Made by a program: the position numbers and the translations under genes. A stretch of 64,000 bases of DNA from Nocardia suismassiliense (GTDB taxonomy: Bacteria; Actinomycetota; Actinomycetes; Mycobacteriales; Mycobacteriaceae): positions 1,562,428-1,626,427 of the forward strand of contig NZ_LT985361.1 of assembly GCF_900269665.1 (NCBI RefSeq), written 5' to 3'. Below are positions 44,379-52,895 of the stretch, piece by piece (the stretch's first letter is position 1; each line of letters opens with the position of its first letter). The notes under the pieces are model-generated. The model was not told where the DNA came from. It was given only the letters and a program-made list of their open reading frames with translations, and made no database searches.

Positions 44379-45152
44379 TCAGCGGGCGAACAGGAGTGCG
44401 CGCTTGACTTCTTGGATGGCCTTGGTGACCTCGATGCCGCGGGGGCAGGCGTCGGTGCAGTTGAAGGTGGTGCGGCAGCGCCAGACACCTTCGACGTCGT
44501 TGAGGATGTCGAGGCGTTCGCGGGCGCCTTCGTCGCGGCTGTCGAAGATGAAGCGGTGGGCGTTCACGATCGCGGCCGGGCCGAAGTAGCTGCCGTCGCT
44601 CCAGTACACGGGGCAGGAGGTGGTGCAGCAGGCGCACAGGATGCACTTGGTGGTGTCGTCGAAGCGGGCACGGTCGGCCTGGCTCTGGATGCGCTCGCGG
44701 GTCGGCTCGTTACCCGAGGTCATCAGGTACGGCTTCACGGCACGGAACGCGTCGAAGAACGGCTCCATGTTCACCACGAGGTCCTTCTCCACGGGCAGGC
44801 CGCGGATCGGCTCGACCGAGATGGTGATGGACTTGCCGCCCTTGGGCAGCATGTCCTTCATCAGCACCTTGCAGGCCAGCCGGTTCACGCCGTTGATCCG
44901 CATCGCGTCGGAGCCACACACACCGTGCGCGCAGGAGCGCCGGAAGGTGAGTGTGCCATCGAGGTAGGACTTGATGTAGATGAGCACGTTGAGGAAACGG
45001 TCGGTCGGCAGGACCGGCACCTGGAACGACTCCCAGTGCGCGCCCTTGTCGTCCTCCGGATTGAACCGGGCGACCTTGACGGTGATCATCACCGAGCCCT
45101 CGGGAACCGGGGCGGGATTGGCCGGGGGTGTCTTCTCGAGTACGGCAGTCAT
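44379..45152 (-). CDS. sdhB: succinate dehydrogenase iron-sulfur subunit
   Basis: 257 residues carrying electrons from FAD to quinone. [2Fe-2S] ligands are Cys74, Cys79, Asp82 and Cys94 (SCAHGVCGSD; Asp in the third place, as in E. coli SdhB). [4Fe-4S] ligands are Cys170, 173, 176 with Cys236-type closing (CILCACCTTSCP). The [3Fe-4S] site uses Cys180, 226, 232 (CRTTFNCTDACP). Its ATG overlaps the sdhA stop by one base (TGATG). Last gene of sdhCDAB. Confidence 0.97.
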   Translation of the reverse strand: MTAVLEKTPPANPAPVPEGSVMITVKVARFNPEDDKGAHWESFQVPVLPTDRFLNVLIYIKSYLDGTLTFRRSCAHGVCGSDAMRINGVNRLACKVLMKDMLPKGGKSITISVEPIRGLPVEKDLVVNMEPFFDAFRAVKPYLMTSGNEPTRERIQSQADRARFDDTTKCILCACCTTSCPVYWSDGSYFGPAAIVNAHRFIFDSRDEGARERLDILNDVEGVWRCRTTFNCTDACPRGIEVTKAIQEVKRALLFAR

Positions 45153-46918
45153 CAGTACTTACGCTCCATCGGCTCGTAACGGGTCTGCACCACCGGCTTG
45201 AAGTCGAGGCGGATATCCGAGATGAGATCCGGGCTCTCCTTGTAGGCCATCGTGTGCCGCATGAAGTTCACGTCGTCGCGGTCCGGGTAGTCCTCGCGGG
45301 CGTGGCCGCCGCGCGATTCCTTACGGTTGAGCGCACCGACGACGGTGACCTCGGCCAGCTCGAGCAGGAAGCCGAGCTCGACGGCCTCGAGCAGGTCGCT
45401 GTTGTAGCGCTTGCCCTTGTCCTGCACCGTGATCCGGCTGTAGCGCTCCTTGAGCACGTGGATATCGGTGAGGGCTTGCTTGAGGGTGTCCTCGGTGCGG
45501 AACACGGCGGCGTTCATGTCCATCGTGTACTGCAGCTCGGTGCGGATGTCGGCCACCCGCTCGTTGCCGTGGTCGGACAGGATCAGCGCCAGCCAGTCCT
45601 GCACCATGCGCGCCGGCTGCTCCGGCATCTCCACGAACTCGGTGCGGTGCGCGTACTCAGCGGCGGCGATACCCGCGCGGCGGCCGAACACGTTGATGTC
45701 GAGCAGCGAGTTGGTGCCGAGGCGGTTGGAGCCGTGCACCGAGACGCACGCGCACTCACCGGCCGCGTAGAGGCCGGGCACCACGTCGGTGTTGTTGCGC
45801 AGCACCTCACCGCGGATCTTGGTGGGGATGCCACCCATCACGTAGTGGCAGGTCGGCATGACCGGAACCAGCTCGGTCACCGGGTCCACACCGAGGTAGG
45901 TGCGGGCGAACTCGGTGATGTCGGGCAGCTTCTCCTCGAGCACGTCCGCGCCGAGGTGGGTCACGTCGATGTAGACGTAGTCCTTGTTCGGTCCGGCGCC
46001 GCGGCCCTCGAGCACCTCGAGCACCATCGAGCGGGCGACGATGTCACGCGGCGCGAGGTCCTTGATGGTGGGGGCGTAGCGCTCCATGAACCGTTCGCCG
46101 CTGGCGTTGCGCAGGATGCCGCCCTCGCCGCGGACCGCCTCGGAGATGAGGATGCCGAGCCCGGCCAGACCTGTCGGATGGAACTGGTGGAACTCCATGT
46201 CCTCCAGCGGCAGACCCTTGCGGAATACGATCGCCATACCGTCGCCGGTCAGCGTGTGCGCGTTGGAGGTGGTCTTGTACATCCGGCCCGAGCCGCCGGT
46301 GGCGAACACGATCGACTTCGCGTGGAAGACGTGGATGTCGCCGGTGGCCAGCTCATAGGCGACCACGCCGGTCGCGACCTGACCGCGGTCGGTCTCGCTC
46401 ATCACCAGGTCGAGCACGTAGAACTCGTTGTAGAACTCCACGTCGTGCTTGACGCAGTTCTGGTACAGCGTCTGCAGGATCATGTGGCCGGTGCGGTCGG
46501 CGGCGTAACACGCGCGGCGCACCGGCGCTTTGCCGTGGTCGCGAGTGTGCCCACCGAAGCGGCGCTGGTCGATCTTGCCCTCGGGCGTCCGGTTGAACGG
46601 CAGGCCCATCTTCTCCAGGTCCATCACCGCGTCGATGGCCTCCTTGGCCATGATCTCCGCGGCATCCTGGTCGACCAGGTAGTCGCCACCCTTGACGGTG
46701 TCGAAGGTGTGCCATTCCCAGTTGTCTTCTTCGACATTCGCCAGTGCGGCGCACATGCCACCCTGCGCCGCGCCGGTGTGGCTGCGGGTCGGGTAGAGCT
46801 TGGTCAGGACGGCGGTGCGCGCCCGGGGCCCTGCCTCGATCGCCGCGCGCATGCCGGCGCCACCGGCACCGACGATCACGACGTCGTAGCGATGCTCCTG
46901 AATCCGCGATTCACTCAT
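45152..46918 (-). CDS. sdhA: succinate dehydrogenase flavoprotein subunit
   Basis: 588 residues. The FAD dinucleotide motif is VVIVGAGGAGMRAA and the covalent flavin His47 lies in TRSHTGAAQGG. GGHTRDHGKAPVRRACYAADRTG and MEFHQFHPTGL are substrate-side motifs, and NRLGTNSLLD is the C-terminal FAD segment. Oxidises succinate to fumarate at the membrane. It is separated from sdhD by 93 bp and overlaps sdhB. Confidence 0.98.
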   Translation of the reverse strand: MSESRIQEHRYDVVIVGAGGAGMRAAIEAGPRARTAVLTKLYPTRSHTGAAQGGMCAALANVEEDNWEWHTFDTVKGGDYLVDQDAAEIMAKEAIDAVMDLEKMGLPFNRTPEGKIDQRRFGGHTRDHGKAPVRRACYAADRTGHMILQTLYQNCVKHDVEFYNEFYVLDLVMSETDRGQVATGVVAYELATGDIHVFHAKSIVFATGGSGRMYKTTSNAHTLTGDGMAIVFRKGLPLEDMEFHQFHPTGLAGLGILISEAVRGEGGILRNASGERFMERYAPTIKDLAPRDIVARSMVLEVLEGRGAGPNKDYVYIDVTHLGADVLEEKLPDITEFARTYLGVDPVTELVPVMPTCHYVMGGIPTKIRGEVLRNNTDVVPGLYAAGECACVSVHGSNRLGTNSLLDINVFGRRAGIAAAEYAHRTEFVEMPEQPARMVQDWLALILSDHGNERVADIRTELQYTMDMNAAVFRTEDTLKQALTDIHVLKERYSRITVQDKGKRYNSDLLEAVELGFLLELAEVTVVGALNRKESRGGHAREDYPDRDDVNFMRHTMAYKESPDLISDIRLDFKPVVQTRYEPMERKY

Positions 46919-47011
46919 GCCTGCACCTCGCTCCGCTCAGTTCCGGCATGTGTGAAACACGCTGTGTCGATGATTCGTTCGCTGCGCTCACTCATGGGAA
47001 GTGGCCTGTTC

Positions 47012-47443
47012 CTAACTGATGTTGGGGTCGAAGGTGAAGATGACGTAGGTGCCGACGGCCAGGATCAGGATCATCGAGATGGCCAGCAGCGTGTTCAGCC
47101 AGAATCGAGTCGAGTCCTTGCGGGAGTAGTCCGCGATCACCGTGCGCAGGCCGTTGCCGCCGTGCAGCTGGGCCAGCCAGAGCATGGACAGGTCCCACAG
47201 CTGCCAGAACGGGCTGGCCCAGCGGCCGGCGACGAAGCCGAAGTTGAGCCGCTTCACGCCGCCGTCGAGCAGCAGCATGATCGACATGTGGCCGAGCACC
47301 AGAATGATCAGCAGCAGGCCGGAGAAGCGCATGAACAGCCACGCGTACTTCTCGAAATTGTTGTTCGCGCGGGCACGTGGCGAGCGCGGCGAGTCCAAGC
47401 TGGCCGGTCGGTCATACGACTTACCGAGAACAGGTGCGCTCAT
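47012..47443 (-). CDS. sdhD: succinate dehydrogenase hydrophobic anchor subunit
   Basis: 143 residues with three membrane helices (about 36-60, 78-98, 115-138). His52 (VLGHMSIML) is a likely heme b ligand or quinone-pocket residue. A charged N-terminus of 30 residues precedes the first helix. The start lies 1 bp after the sdhC stop. Confidence 0.93.
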   Translation of the reverse strand: MSAPVLGKSYDRPASLDSPRSPRARANNNFEKYAWLFMRFSGLLLIILVLGHMSIMLLLDGGVKRLNFGFVAGRWASPFWQLWDLSMLWLAQLHGGNGLRTVIADYSRKDSTRFWLNTLLAISMILILAVGTYVIFTFDPNIS

Positions 47444-47444
47444 G

Positions 47445-47843
47445 TCAGTGCTCCGTGAACAAGTAGAAGAACATGCGCCCGATCGCGGGCGCGGCCACCA
47501 CGAACACCACCGCGAGAACGACCCACAGCATCACGCGCTGGTACTTCGGGCCCTTGGCCCAGAAGTCGATCAGGATCACGCGCACGCCGTTGAATCCGTG
47601 GAACAGGACGCAGACGACCAATCCCATTTCCATCAGCGCGACGATGGGGCTCTTGTAGGTCTCGATGGCCCGGTTGTAGGTGTCCGGGCTGACCCGGACC
47701 AGCGCGGTATCCAAGACGTGCACGAAGAGGAAGAAGAAGATGGTGACACCGGTGATCCGGTGCAGCGCCCAGGACCACATGCCAGGGTCGCCTCGGTACA
47801 GCGTCTTCCGCTTCGGCTGTGCCGGAGCTTCTATCGTGGTCAT
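47445..47843 (-). CDS. sdhC: succinate dehydrogenase cytochrome b556 subunit
   Basis: 132 residues with three membrane helices; the hallmark HRITG (His29) precedes TM1, and His42 (FVHVLD) and His82 (FHGFNGVR) are heme/quinone candidates. ATG 47843 follows GGAGG by 11 nt; a TTG 18 bp upstream would include that ribosome site and is less likely. First gene of the operon, with the promoter in the 277 bp shared with divergent cdd. Confidence 0.93.
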   Translation of the reverse strand: MTTIEAPAQPKRKTLYRGDPGMWSWALHRITGVTIFFFLFVHVLDTALVRVSPDTYNRAIETYKSPIVALMEMGLVVCVLFHGFNGVRVILIDFWAKGPKYQRVMLWVVLAVVFVVAAPAIGRMFFYLFTEH

Positions 47844-48120
47844 AGAGTGCGGTGCCTCCAACGTCGTTGATGGACCCGGTTCATTGATCCGAGGCCGGCT
47901 GCGTTGGGCGCAAATGCCCAGGTGGCTGCGCTGCGGCCCGCTGCCGGGAACCTGAACCGATCTGTTCTGGACTCTAATCCTCTAGGTTTGCCGGAACTAA
48001 TTCGGCGTGCCGTGCGTTGCGCTACAGTCTGGCGGGTTAGGTTTACCTTTCTTGATGCGTGAAGGGTTCCTGCGAGGGCCCCGCACGGCCTGGTTCGGCT
48101 TGCTCCAGAAGAGGTTCCCG

Positions 48121-48522
48121 ATGTCGCAAATCGACTGGAAATCCCTGCACGACAACGCGATTCAAGTTATGCGCAACGCCTATGCGCCGTACTCGCGGTT
48201 TCCGGTCGGTGCGGCGGCTCTCAGCACCGACGGCCGAATTGTGAGCGGGTGCAATGTGGAAAATGTCTCATATGGTTTGGGCCTGTGTGCCGAATGTGTA
48301 CTCGTCGGTAACTTGCATTCGGGTGGGGGTGGTCGGTTGCTGGCCATCTCGGTCACCGATTCCCGCGGCGAAATTCTGATGCCCTGCGGGCGCTGCCGCC
48401 AACTCCTCTACGAACACGGTGGGCCCGACCTCCTGGTCGACCACAAGGACGGACCCGTTCCGCTCCGCGACTTACTGCCCCATGCCTTCGGCCCCGACGA
48501 CCTGGACGCCGGTCAGGTGTGA
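48121..48522 (+). CDS. cdd: cytidine deaminase
   Basis: Zinc enzyme deaminating cytidine and deoxycytidine to (deoxy)uridine. 133 residues of the tetrameric type. CNVENVSYGLGLCAE holds the zinc Cys56 and the proton-shuttling Glu58; PCGRC (Cys89, Cys92) completes the site. ATG 48121 is preceded by AGAGG; the reading frame extends to 48007 without homology. Divergent from sdhC. In mycobacteria cdd directly precedes deoA; here two small opposite-strand genes intervene. Confidence 0.95.
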   Translation: MSQIDWKSLHDNAIQVMRNAYAPYSRFPVGAAALSTDGRIVSGCNVENVSYGLGLCAECVLVGNLHSGGGGRLLAISVTDSRGEILMPCGRCRQLLYEHGGPDLLVDHKDGPVPLRDLLPHAFGPDDLDAGQV

Positions 48523-48534
48523 CCGGCGCAGGCT

Positions 48535-48804
48535 TCAGCAATCCGCGTCGATAATCGCGTCGATCTCGGTTTCGGTGGCGCGAGCCACCGGCGGGAACTC
48601 GATCGGGGGAATCCCCAGCCGTTCCATGATCAGGGTAAAAGCTCGACTCACGCTGTTGGCGTGGTCGATCAGCCTGCCGGTCTCGATCCGGCAGCCCGTA
48701 GTACTTCTGGTGAGCTGGTAGAGCGACTCGCTGTGGGTGTCTTCGATGTCGGTGACCCGTGTCTCGAGCATCGCCAGGCGGTGTTCGACGTGTATGGATG
48801 TCAT
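48535..48804 (-). CDS. small coiled-coil protein, paralogue of the next gene
   Basis: 89 residues: MTSIHVEHRLAMLETRVTDI begins a coiled coil, then EDTHSESLYQL, a polar central helix, LGIPPIEFPP and a C-terminus ending DAIIDADC. It aligns over its whole length with the 79-residue neighbour upstream. Start 8 nt after that gene's stop. No family recognised; no membrane segment. The terminal Cys and the LGIPP turn are conserved between the two copies. Confidence 0.7.
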   Translation of the reverse strand: MTSIHVEHRLAMLETRVTDIEDTHSESLYQLTRSTTGCRIETGRLIDHANSVSRAFTLIMERLGIPPIEFPPVARATETEIDAIIDADC

Positions 48805-48812
48805 CGTCGGCC

Positions 48813-49052
48813 TCAGCAGTCCGCGTCGAGTGCCGCGTCGACTTCGGCTGCGGTGGCGGTGGTGATCTCCGCGACGCGGTTCGGCGGGATACCGATGTGC
48901 TCCAAGAGAAGCGCGAAGCTGCGTTTCTGCACGATCCTGACTTCGCAGACCTCCCGCTTCAGGTCGTACAGCGCGTCGCCGTGCGTCTCCTCGATGTCGG
49001 CGACGCGCGCTTCGAGCTTCCCCACGCGCCGGTCGATGTGTACGGATGTCAT
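48813..49052 (-). CDS. small coiled-coil protein, paralogue of the previous gene
   Basis: 79 residues: MTSVHIDRRVGKLEARVADI, EETHGDALYDLKREV, HIGIPPNRVAEITTATAAEVDAALDADC. Shared pattern with the 89-residue copy: MTS-H-, LE-RV-DIE-TH---LY-L, IGIPP, E-DA--DADC. First of the two-gene unit, divergent from deoA. A tandem duplication followed by divergence, sitting between cdd and deoA in what is otherwise a conserved nucleoside salvage cluster. Possibly regulatory or structural; unknown. Confidence 0.7.
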   Translation of the reverse strand: MTSVHIDRRVGKLEARVADIEETHGDALYDLKREVCEVRIVQKRSFALLLEHIGIPPNRVAEITTATAAEVDAALDADC

Positions 49053-49151
49053 TGATGCCCCCTAGCCCCTCGAAAGATTGATGCGGTGAGGCTATCGAAC
49101 CTGTCCGACAAGAACCAGACTTGGCAGCGTTCTCATGCCAGACTGGCGAAT

Positions 49152-50441
49152 GTGACGGCACTGGACGCGGTTTCGATCATCACGACCAAGCGGGACGGCG
49201 GCGAGCTGTCGGACGCGCAGATCGACTGGGTGGTCGATGGTTTCACCCGGGGGGCGGTGGCGGACGAGCAGATGTCGGCGCTGGCGATGGCGATCGTGTG
49301 GCGCGGGATGACGCGGCGGGAGACGGCGCGCTGGACCGGCGCGATGATCGCGTCGGGCAGTCGGCTGGACTTCACCGATCTGCCGCGCCCGACCGTCGAC
49401 AAACACTCGACCGGCGGGGTGGGGGACAAGATCACGCTGCCGCTGGCGCCGCTGGTCGCGGCGTGCGGCGCCGCGGTTCCGCAGCTGTCGGGGCGCGGGC
49501 TCGGGCACACCGGTGGCACGCTCGACAAGCTGGAGGCCATTCGGGGTTGGCAGGCCGACGTCTCGGTGCCGCGCATGCGCGAGATCCTGGCCGACCCCGC
49601 GATCGGCGCGGTGGTGTGCGCGGCGGGCGCCGATCTCGCACCGGCCGACAAGCGGCTCTACGCGCTGCGTGACGTCACCGGCACGGTCGAATCCATTCCG
49701 CTGATCGCCAGCTCGATCATGAGCAAGAAGATCGCCGAGGGCACCGCGGCACTGGTGCTGGATGTGAAGGTCGGCGCGGGCGCCTTCCTGAAAACGCTCG
49801 ACGGTGCCCGCGAATTGGCAACGGCCATGGTCGAATTGGGCACTGATGCCGGGGTGCGAACGGTGGCGCTGCTCACCGCGATGGACACCCCGCTCGGCCG
49901 CACCGCGGGCAACGCCCTGGAGGTCGCCGAGTCGGTCGAGGTGCTGGCCGGCGGCGGACCCGCCGACATCGTCGAGCTCACCATCACGCTGGCCCGCGAG
50001 ATGGTCGCCCTCGCGGGCCTGGACACCGACCCCGCCGACGTGCTCGCCGACGGCCGGGCAATGGATCAGTGGCGCGCGATGGTCCGCGCCCAGGGCGGCG
50101 ACCCCGACGCGCCGCTGCCGACGGCGCGGCACACCGAGGTCGTGCGGGCCGAGCGCGACGGCGTGCTGACCCGCCTCGATGCGATGGGTGTCGGCATCGC
50201 CGCATGGCGTCTCGGTGCGGGCCGGGCCCGGCAGGGCGATCCGGTTCAGGCCGGGGCCGGCATCGAAATGCATGCCAAGCCAGGCGATTCGGTGACCACG
50301 GGCCAACCGCTGCTGACCTTGCACACCGATACACCGGAGGCTTTCGCCGGTGCCCTGGCCGCGTTGCAGGACGCCTTCGCCGTTGGTGAGTCCGCCGAAA
50401 AACCCTCCACTCCACTGGTACTCGGACGCATCGACGCCTGA
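49152..50441 (+). CDS. deoA: thymidine phosphorylase
   Basis: Phosphorolyses thymidine/deoxyuridine to base and deoxyribose 1-phosphate. 429 residues from GTG 49152, where family members start (TALDAVSIITTKRDGGELSD); a GTG at 49086 would add 22 residues. Signature SGRGLGHTGGTLDKLEAI, phosphate loop KHSTGGVGDK, and DVKVGAGAFLK of the lid. It uses products of cdd and feeds the sugar phosphate toward the mutase encoded 8 kb downstream. Its stop is followed by 387 bp without a gene before add. Confidence 0.95.
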   Translation: MTALDAVSIITTKRDGGELSDAQIDWVVDGFTRGAVADEQMSALAMAIVWRGMTRRETARWTGAMIASGSRLDFTDLPRPTVDKHSTGGVGDKITLPLAPLVAACGAAVPQLSGRGLGHTGGTLDKLEAIRGWQADVSVPRMREILADPAIGAVVCAAGADLAPADKRLYALRDVTGTVESIPLIASSIMSKKIAEGTAALVLDVKVGAGAFLKTLDGARELATAMVELGTDAGVRTVALLTAMDTPLGRTAGNALEVAESVEVLAGGGPADIVELTITLAREMVALAGLDTDPADVLADGRAMDQWRAMVRAQGGDPDAPLPTARHTEVVRAERDGVLTRLDAMGVGIAAWRLGAGRARQGDPVQAGAGIEMHAKPGDSVTTGQPLLTLHTDTPEAFAGALAALQDAFAVGESAEKPSTPLVLGRIDA

Positions 50442-50828
50442 CCGCTGAGTGGCATACGAATTTGCTTGCTGTGCAGCGTTTCCGGTTGCTGCTGATCGAC
50501 GGTGGCATACCGCGCCGTGTGCCGTGGTCATGCAAATCAAGGCACGCTGGGCGGCAAACGAGTGCAAATCCTTGCGGTGCGCCGAGCCCAAGGAAGTAGC
50601 TGCGGTCGCACGTGAATTGGTGTGCGGCGCAGATCGTCGGCGATCTCACGTGCCGGTACCAGCGTGTGTTCTGTGCCGCACACAACCGTTGTTATCGGAG
50701 GTCGGCCGGGTATGCGGCGAGGGCAGTTGGTGTCCAGCTATGGGACGGCGCAGGGTAGGTCGGCAACGAGATGGTTGCCACTTCGGCAGTCTGGTGCCGT
50801 TCCGGCGCGGTGCGGCTACCGTCGTTAC
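50442..50828. other. 387-bp intergenic region between deoA and add
   Basis: No supported gene. The only structure I noted is GGCAAC (50762-50767), 6 nt, GTTGCC (50774-50779), and two copies of GTGGCATAC. It is long for this compact cluster and probably contains the add promoter; add may have a short leader, since no ribosome site precedes its ATG. Confidence 0.5.
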
Positions 50829-51926
50829 ATGACTGGACCGACCGCATTGACCCTTGCCTCGATCCGCCAGGCGCCAAAAGCGCTGCTGCACGACCACCTC
50901 GACGGTGGTCTACGGCCTGCCACGGTGCTGGAGCTGGCCGCCGAGTGCGGTTACGAGGACCTACCCGCCAACGATGAGGTAGCGCTTGCCAACTGGTTCC
51001 GGGACGCGGCCGACAGTGGCTCGCTGGAGCTGTACCTCGAGACCTTCGCGCACACCGTCGCCGTCATGCAGACGCCGGAGGGCCTGCGCCGGGTCGCCCG
51101 GGAATGCGCGGAGGACCTGTCCGCCGACGGCGTGGTGTACGCCGAGGTGCGCTTCGCCCCCGAACAACACCTGGAACGGGGACTGACGCTCGACGAGGTG
51201 GTGGAACACACCCTGGCGGGTTTCCGCGAGGGCGAGGCGGCGGCCGCGGCGGCCGGACGGCCGATCGTGGTCACCTGCCTGCTCACCGCCATGCGGCACG
51301 CGGCACGCTCGCGCGAGATCGCCGAACTCACTGTGCGCTTCCGCGACCGGGGCGTCGGCGGCTTCGACATCGCGGGCGCGGAGGCCGGGTACCCGCCCAG
51401 CAGGCACCTCGACGCCTTCGAATACATGCGAGCCAACAGCGCGCACTTCACCATTCACGCGGGTGAGGCGTTCGGCTTGCCGTCGATCCACGAGGCGCTG
51501 GCCTTCTGCGGCTGTGATCGGCTCGGCCACGGCGTGCGGATCACCGACGACATCAGCGTGCCCGGTGCGATCGAGGACGCGCGCCTGGGCCTCGTCGCGA
51601 ATTACGTGCGCGACATGCGTATTCCGCTCGAGTTGTGTCCGTCGTCGAACGTGCAGACCGGCGCGGTGCCCTCGCTGGACAAGCACCCGTTCGACCTGCT
51701 GGCCCGGCTGCGCTTCCGCGTCACGGTGAACACCGACAACCGTTTGATGAGCGACACCACCATGAGCCAGGAGATGCTCAAGCTCTCCGACACCTTCGGC
51801 TACGGCTGGACCGATCTGGAGCGCTTCACCATCAACGCGATGAAGTCGGCGTTCATCCCGTTCCCGGAGCGGCTGCGCATCATCGACGACATCATCAAGC
51901 CCGGCTACGCGGTGCTGCTCGGATAG
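50829..51926 (+). CDS. add: adenosine deaminase
   Basis: Zinc enzyme converting adenosine to inosine, 365 residues. Metal residues His21 and His23 ([12 protein letters not shown]), His210 with catalytic Glu213 (TIHAGEAFG), His234 (DRLGHGVRI) and the Asp in NTDNRLMS are all present. ATG chosen at the domain start. It supplies inosine for the purine nucleoside phosphorylase encoded further right. A long hairpin follows the stop. Confidence 0.96.
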   Translation: MTGPTALTLASIRQAPKALLHDHLDGGLRPATVLELAAECGYEDLPANDEVALANWFRDAADSGSLELYLETFAHTVAVMQTPEGLRRVARECAEDLSADGVVYAEVRFAPEQHLERGLTLDEVVEHTLAGFREGEAAAAAAGRPIVVTCLLTAMRHAARSREIAELTVRFRDRGVGGFDIAGAEAGYPPSRHLDAFEYMRANSAHFTIHAGEAFGLPSIHEALAFCGCDRLGHGVRITDDISVPGAIEDARLGLVANYVRDMRIPLELCPSSNVQTGAVPSLDKHPFDLLARLRFRVTVNTDNRLMSDTTMSQEMLKLSDTFGYGWTDLERFTINAMKSAFIPFPERLRIIDDIIKPGYAVLLG

Positions 51927-51958
51927 CCAAGGGACGCAACAGAGCCCGACCCTGTGCC

Positions 51959-52010
51959 AGGGGGAACTGGTGGTGTGCTCACTCGGGCGATGCCGTCACC
52001 AGTTCCCCCT
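51959..52010 (+). terminator. hairpin after add
   Basis: Perfect 14-bp arms AGGGGGAACTGGTG (51959-51972) and CACCAGTTCCCCCT (51997-52010) with a 24-nt loop, 32 nt after the stop codon; no U-tract. Confidence 0.65.
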
Positions 52011-52156
52011 CGGCCGGGCATGCGACCGCTCGGCGGGTCGACGAGGGGCGTTCGGCGAGGGTCTGGGGTGAGAACGTCGGCGGTGCGGACGTTCCCGCTC
52101 TGGTGGTGATGGGGGCGCGCGGGTGGCTGTGCACCGGTTCGCTAGCGTGGCGAACT

Positions 52157-52813
52157 ATGGCGACATTGCGGATCCCCAGTCGGTTCAACGGCCCGCCCGA
52201 CTCCGGCAACGGCGGCTACGTGGGTGGACTGCTGGCCGAGCAGCACGGGGATGCCGCGGTCACGGTGATCCTGCGCAGCCCGCCGCCGCTGGACAAGCCG
52301 CTCGAAGTGCGTGCGGGGGAGTTGTACGACGGCGACACCTTGCTCGCGGAATCCCGAGTTGGCGAATTCGACCGGGACGCACCGTCATCCGTCCCCTTCG
52401 CGACCGCGGCCGAGGCGGCGAGCTCCTACCGGAGCAACGAGATGTTCGCGTCCTGCTTCGTCTGCGGCAGCGGTCGCCCGGACGGGCTGCGCATCGAGGC
52501 CGGCGCGGTCGGTGATGGCCTGGTGGCGGCACCGTGGATCCCCGACGACTCGCTCCCGCTCGGTCACGCCGTGCTGTGGGCCGCGATGGACTGCCCCGGC
52601 GGCTGGTCGCTGCCCGACATGTTCGACCGCCCCGCCCTGCTCGGGTCCATGACCGCCGCCGTGCACGACCTCCCGGAGGTCGGCGAACAGTGCGTCGTCG
52701 TCGGCCAGAGCCACGGCGAACAGGGCCGCAAAGCCTTCTCCTCGACCGCCGTCTACGGCTCCGACAACCGCCTACTGGGCCGGGCGGAGCAGATCTGGAT
52801 CCGCCTGAAGTAA
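52157..52813 (+). CDS. hot-dog thioesterase-like protein, unknown substrate
   Basis: 218 residues. RIPSRFNGPPDSGNGGYVGG at the N-terminus and SCFVCGSGRPDGLRI in the middle match small acyl-CoA thioesterase-superfamily proteins with a CFxCG motif, followed by WIPDD and a central AVLWAAMDCPGG helix. Two half hot-dogs are likely fused. No catalytic assignment is possible. No ribosome site is apparent before ATG 52157. From memory no counterpart sits between add and the Rv3311-like gene in M. tuberculosis. Confidence 0.7.
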   Translation: MATLRIPSRFNGPPDSGNGGYVGGLLAEQHGDAAVTVILRSPPPLDKPLEVRAGELYDGDTLLAESRVGEFDRDAPSSVPFATAAEAASSYRSNEMFASCFVCGSGRPDGLRIEAGAVGDGLVAAPWIPDDSLPLGHAVLWAAMDCPGGWSLPDMFDRPALLGSMTAAVHDLPEVGEQCVVVGQSHGEQGRKAFSSTAVYGSDNRLLGRAEQIWIRLK

Positions 52814-52895
52814 GACCCACCGCCGGTCGCCCACCCCCACTTCCGGTGCACCTAAGTCTGGCCTGAATACCCGGAGAGGCGGAACAGCGTGCCTC

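Noticed and set aside
45128..47458. 776-codon open frame antisense to sdhA, sdhD and sdhB
   Set aside because: A shadow of the GC3-rich sdh genes; no recognisable domain and no ribosome site.
48037..48052. TTAGGTTTACC resembling an IdeR/DtxR iron box between sdhC and cdd
   Set aside because: Only about half of the 19-bp consensus matches and the second half-site is missing, so chance similarity is likely.
49092..50591. 499-codon open frame antisense to deoA
   Set aside because: Explained by deoA codon bias; no domain.
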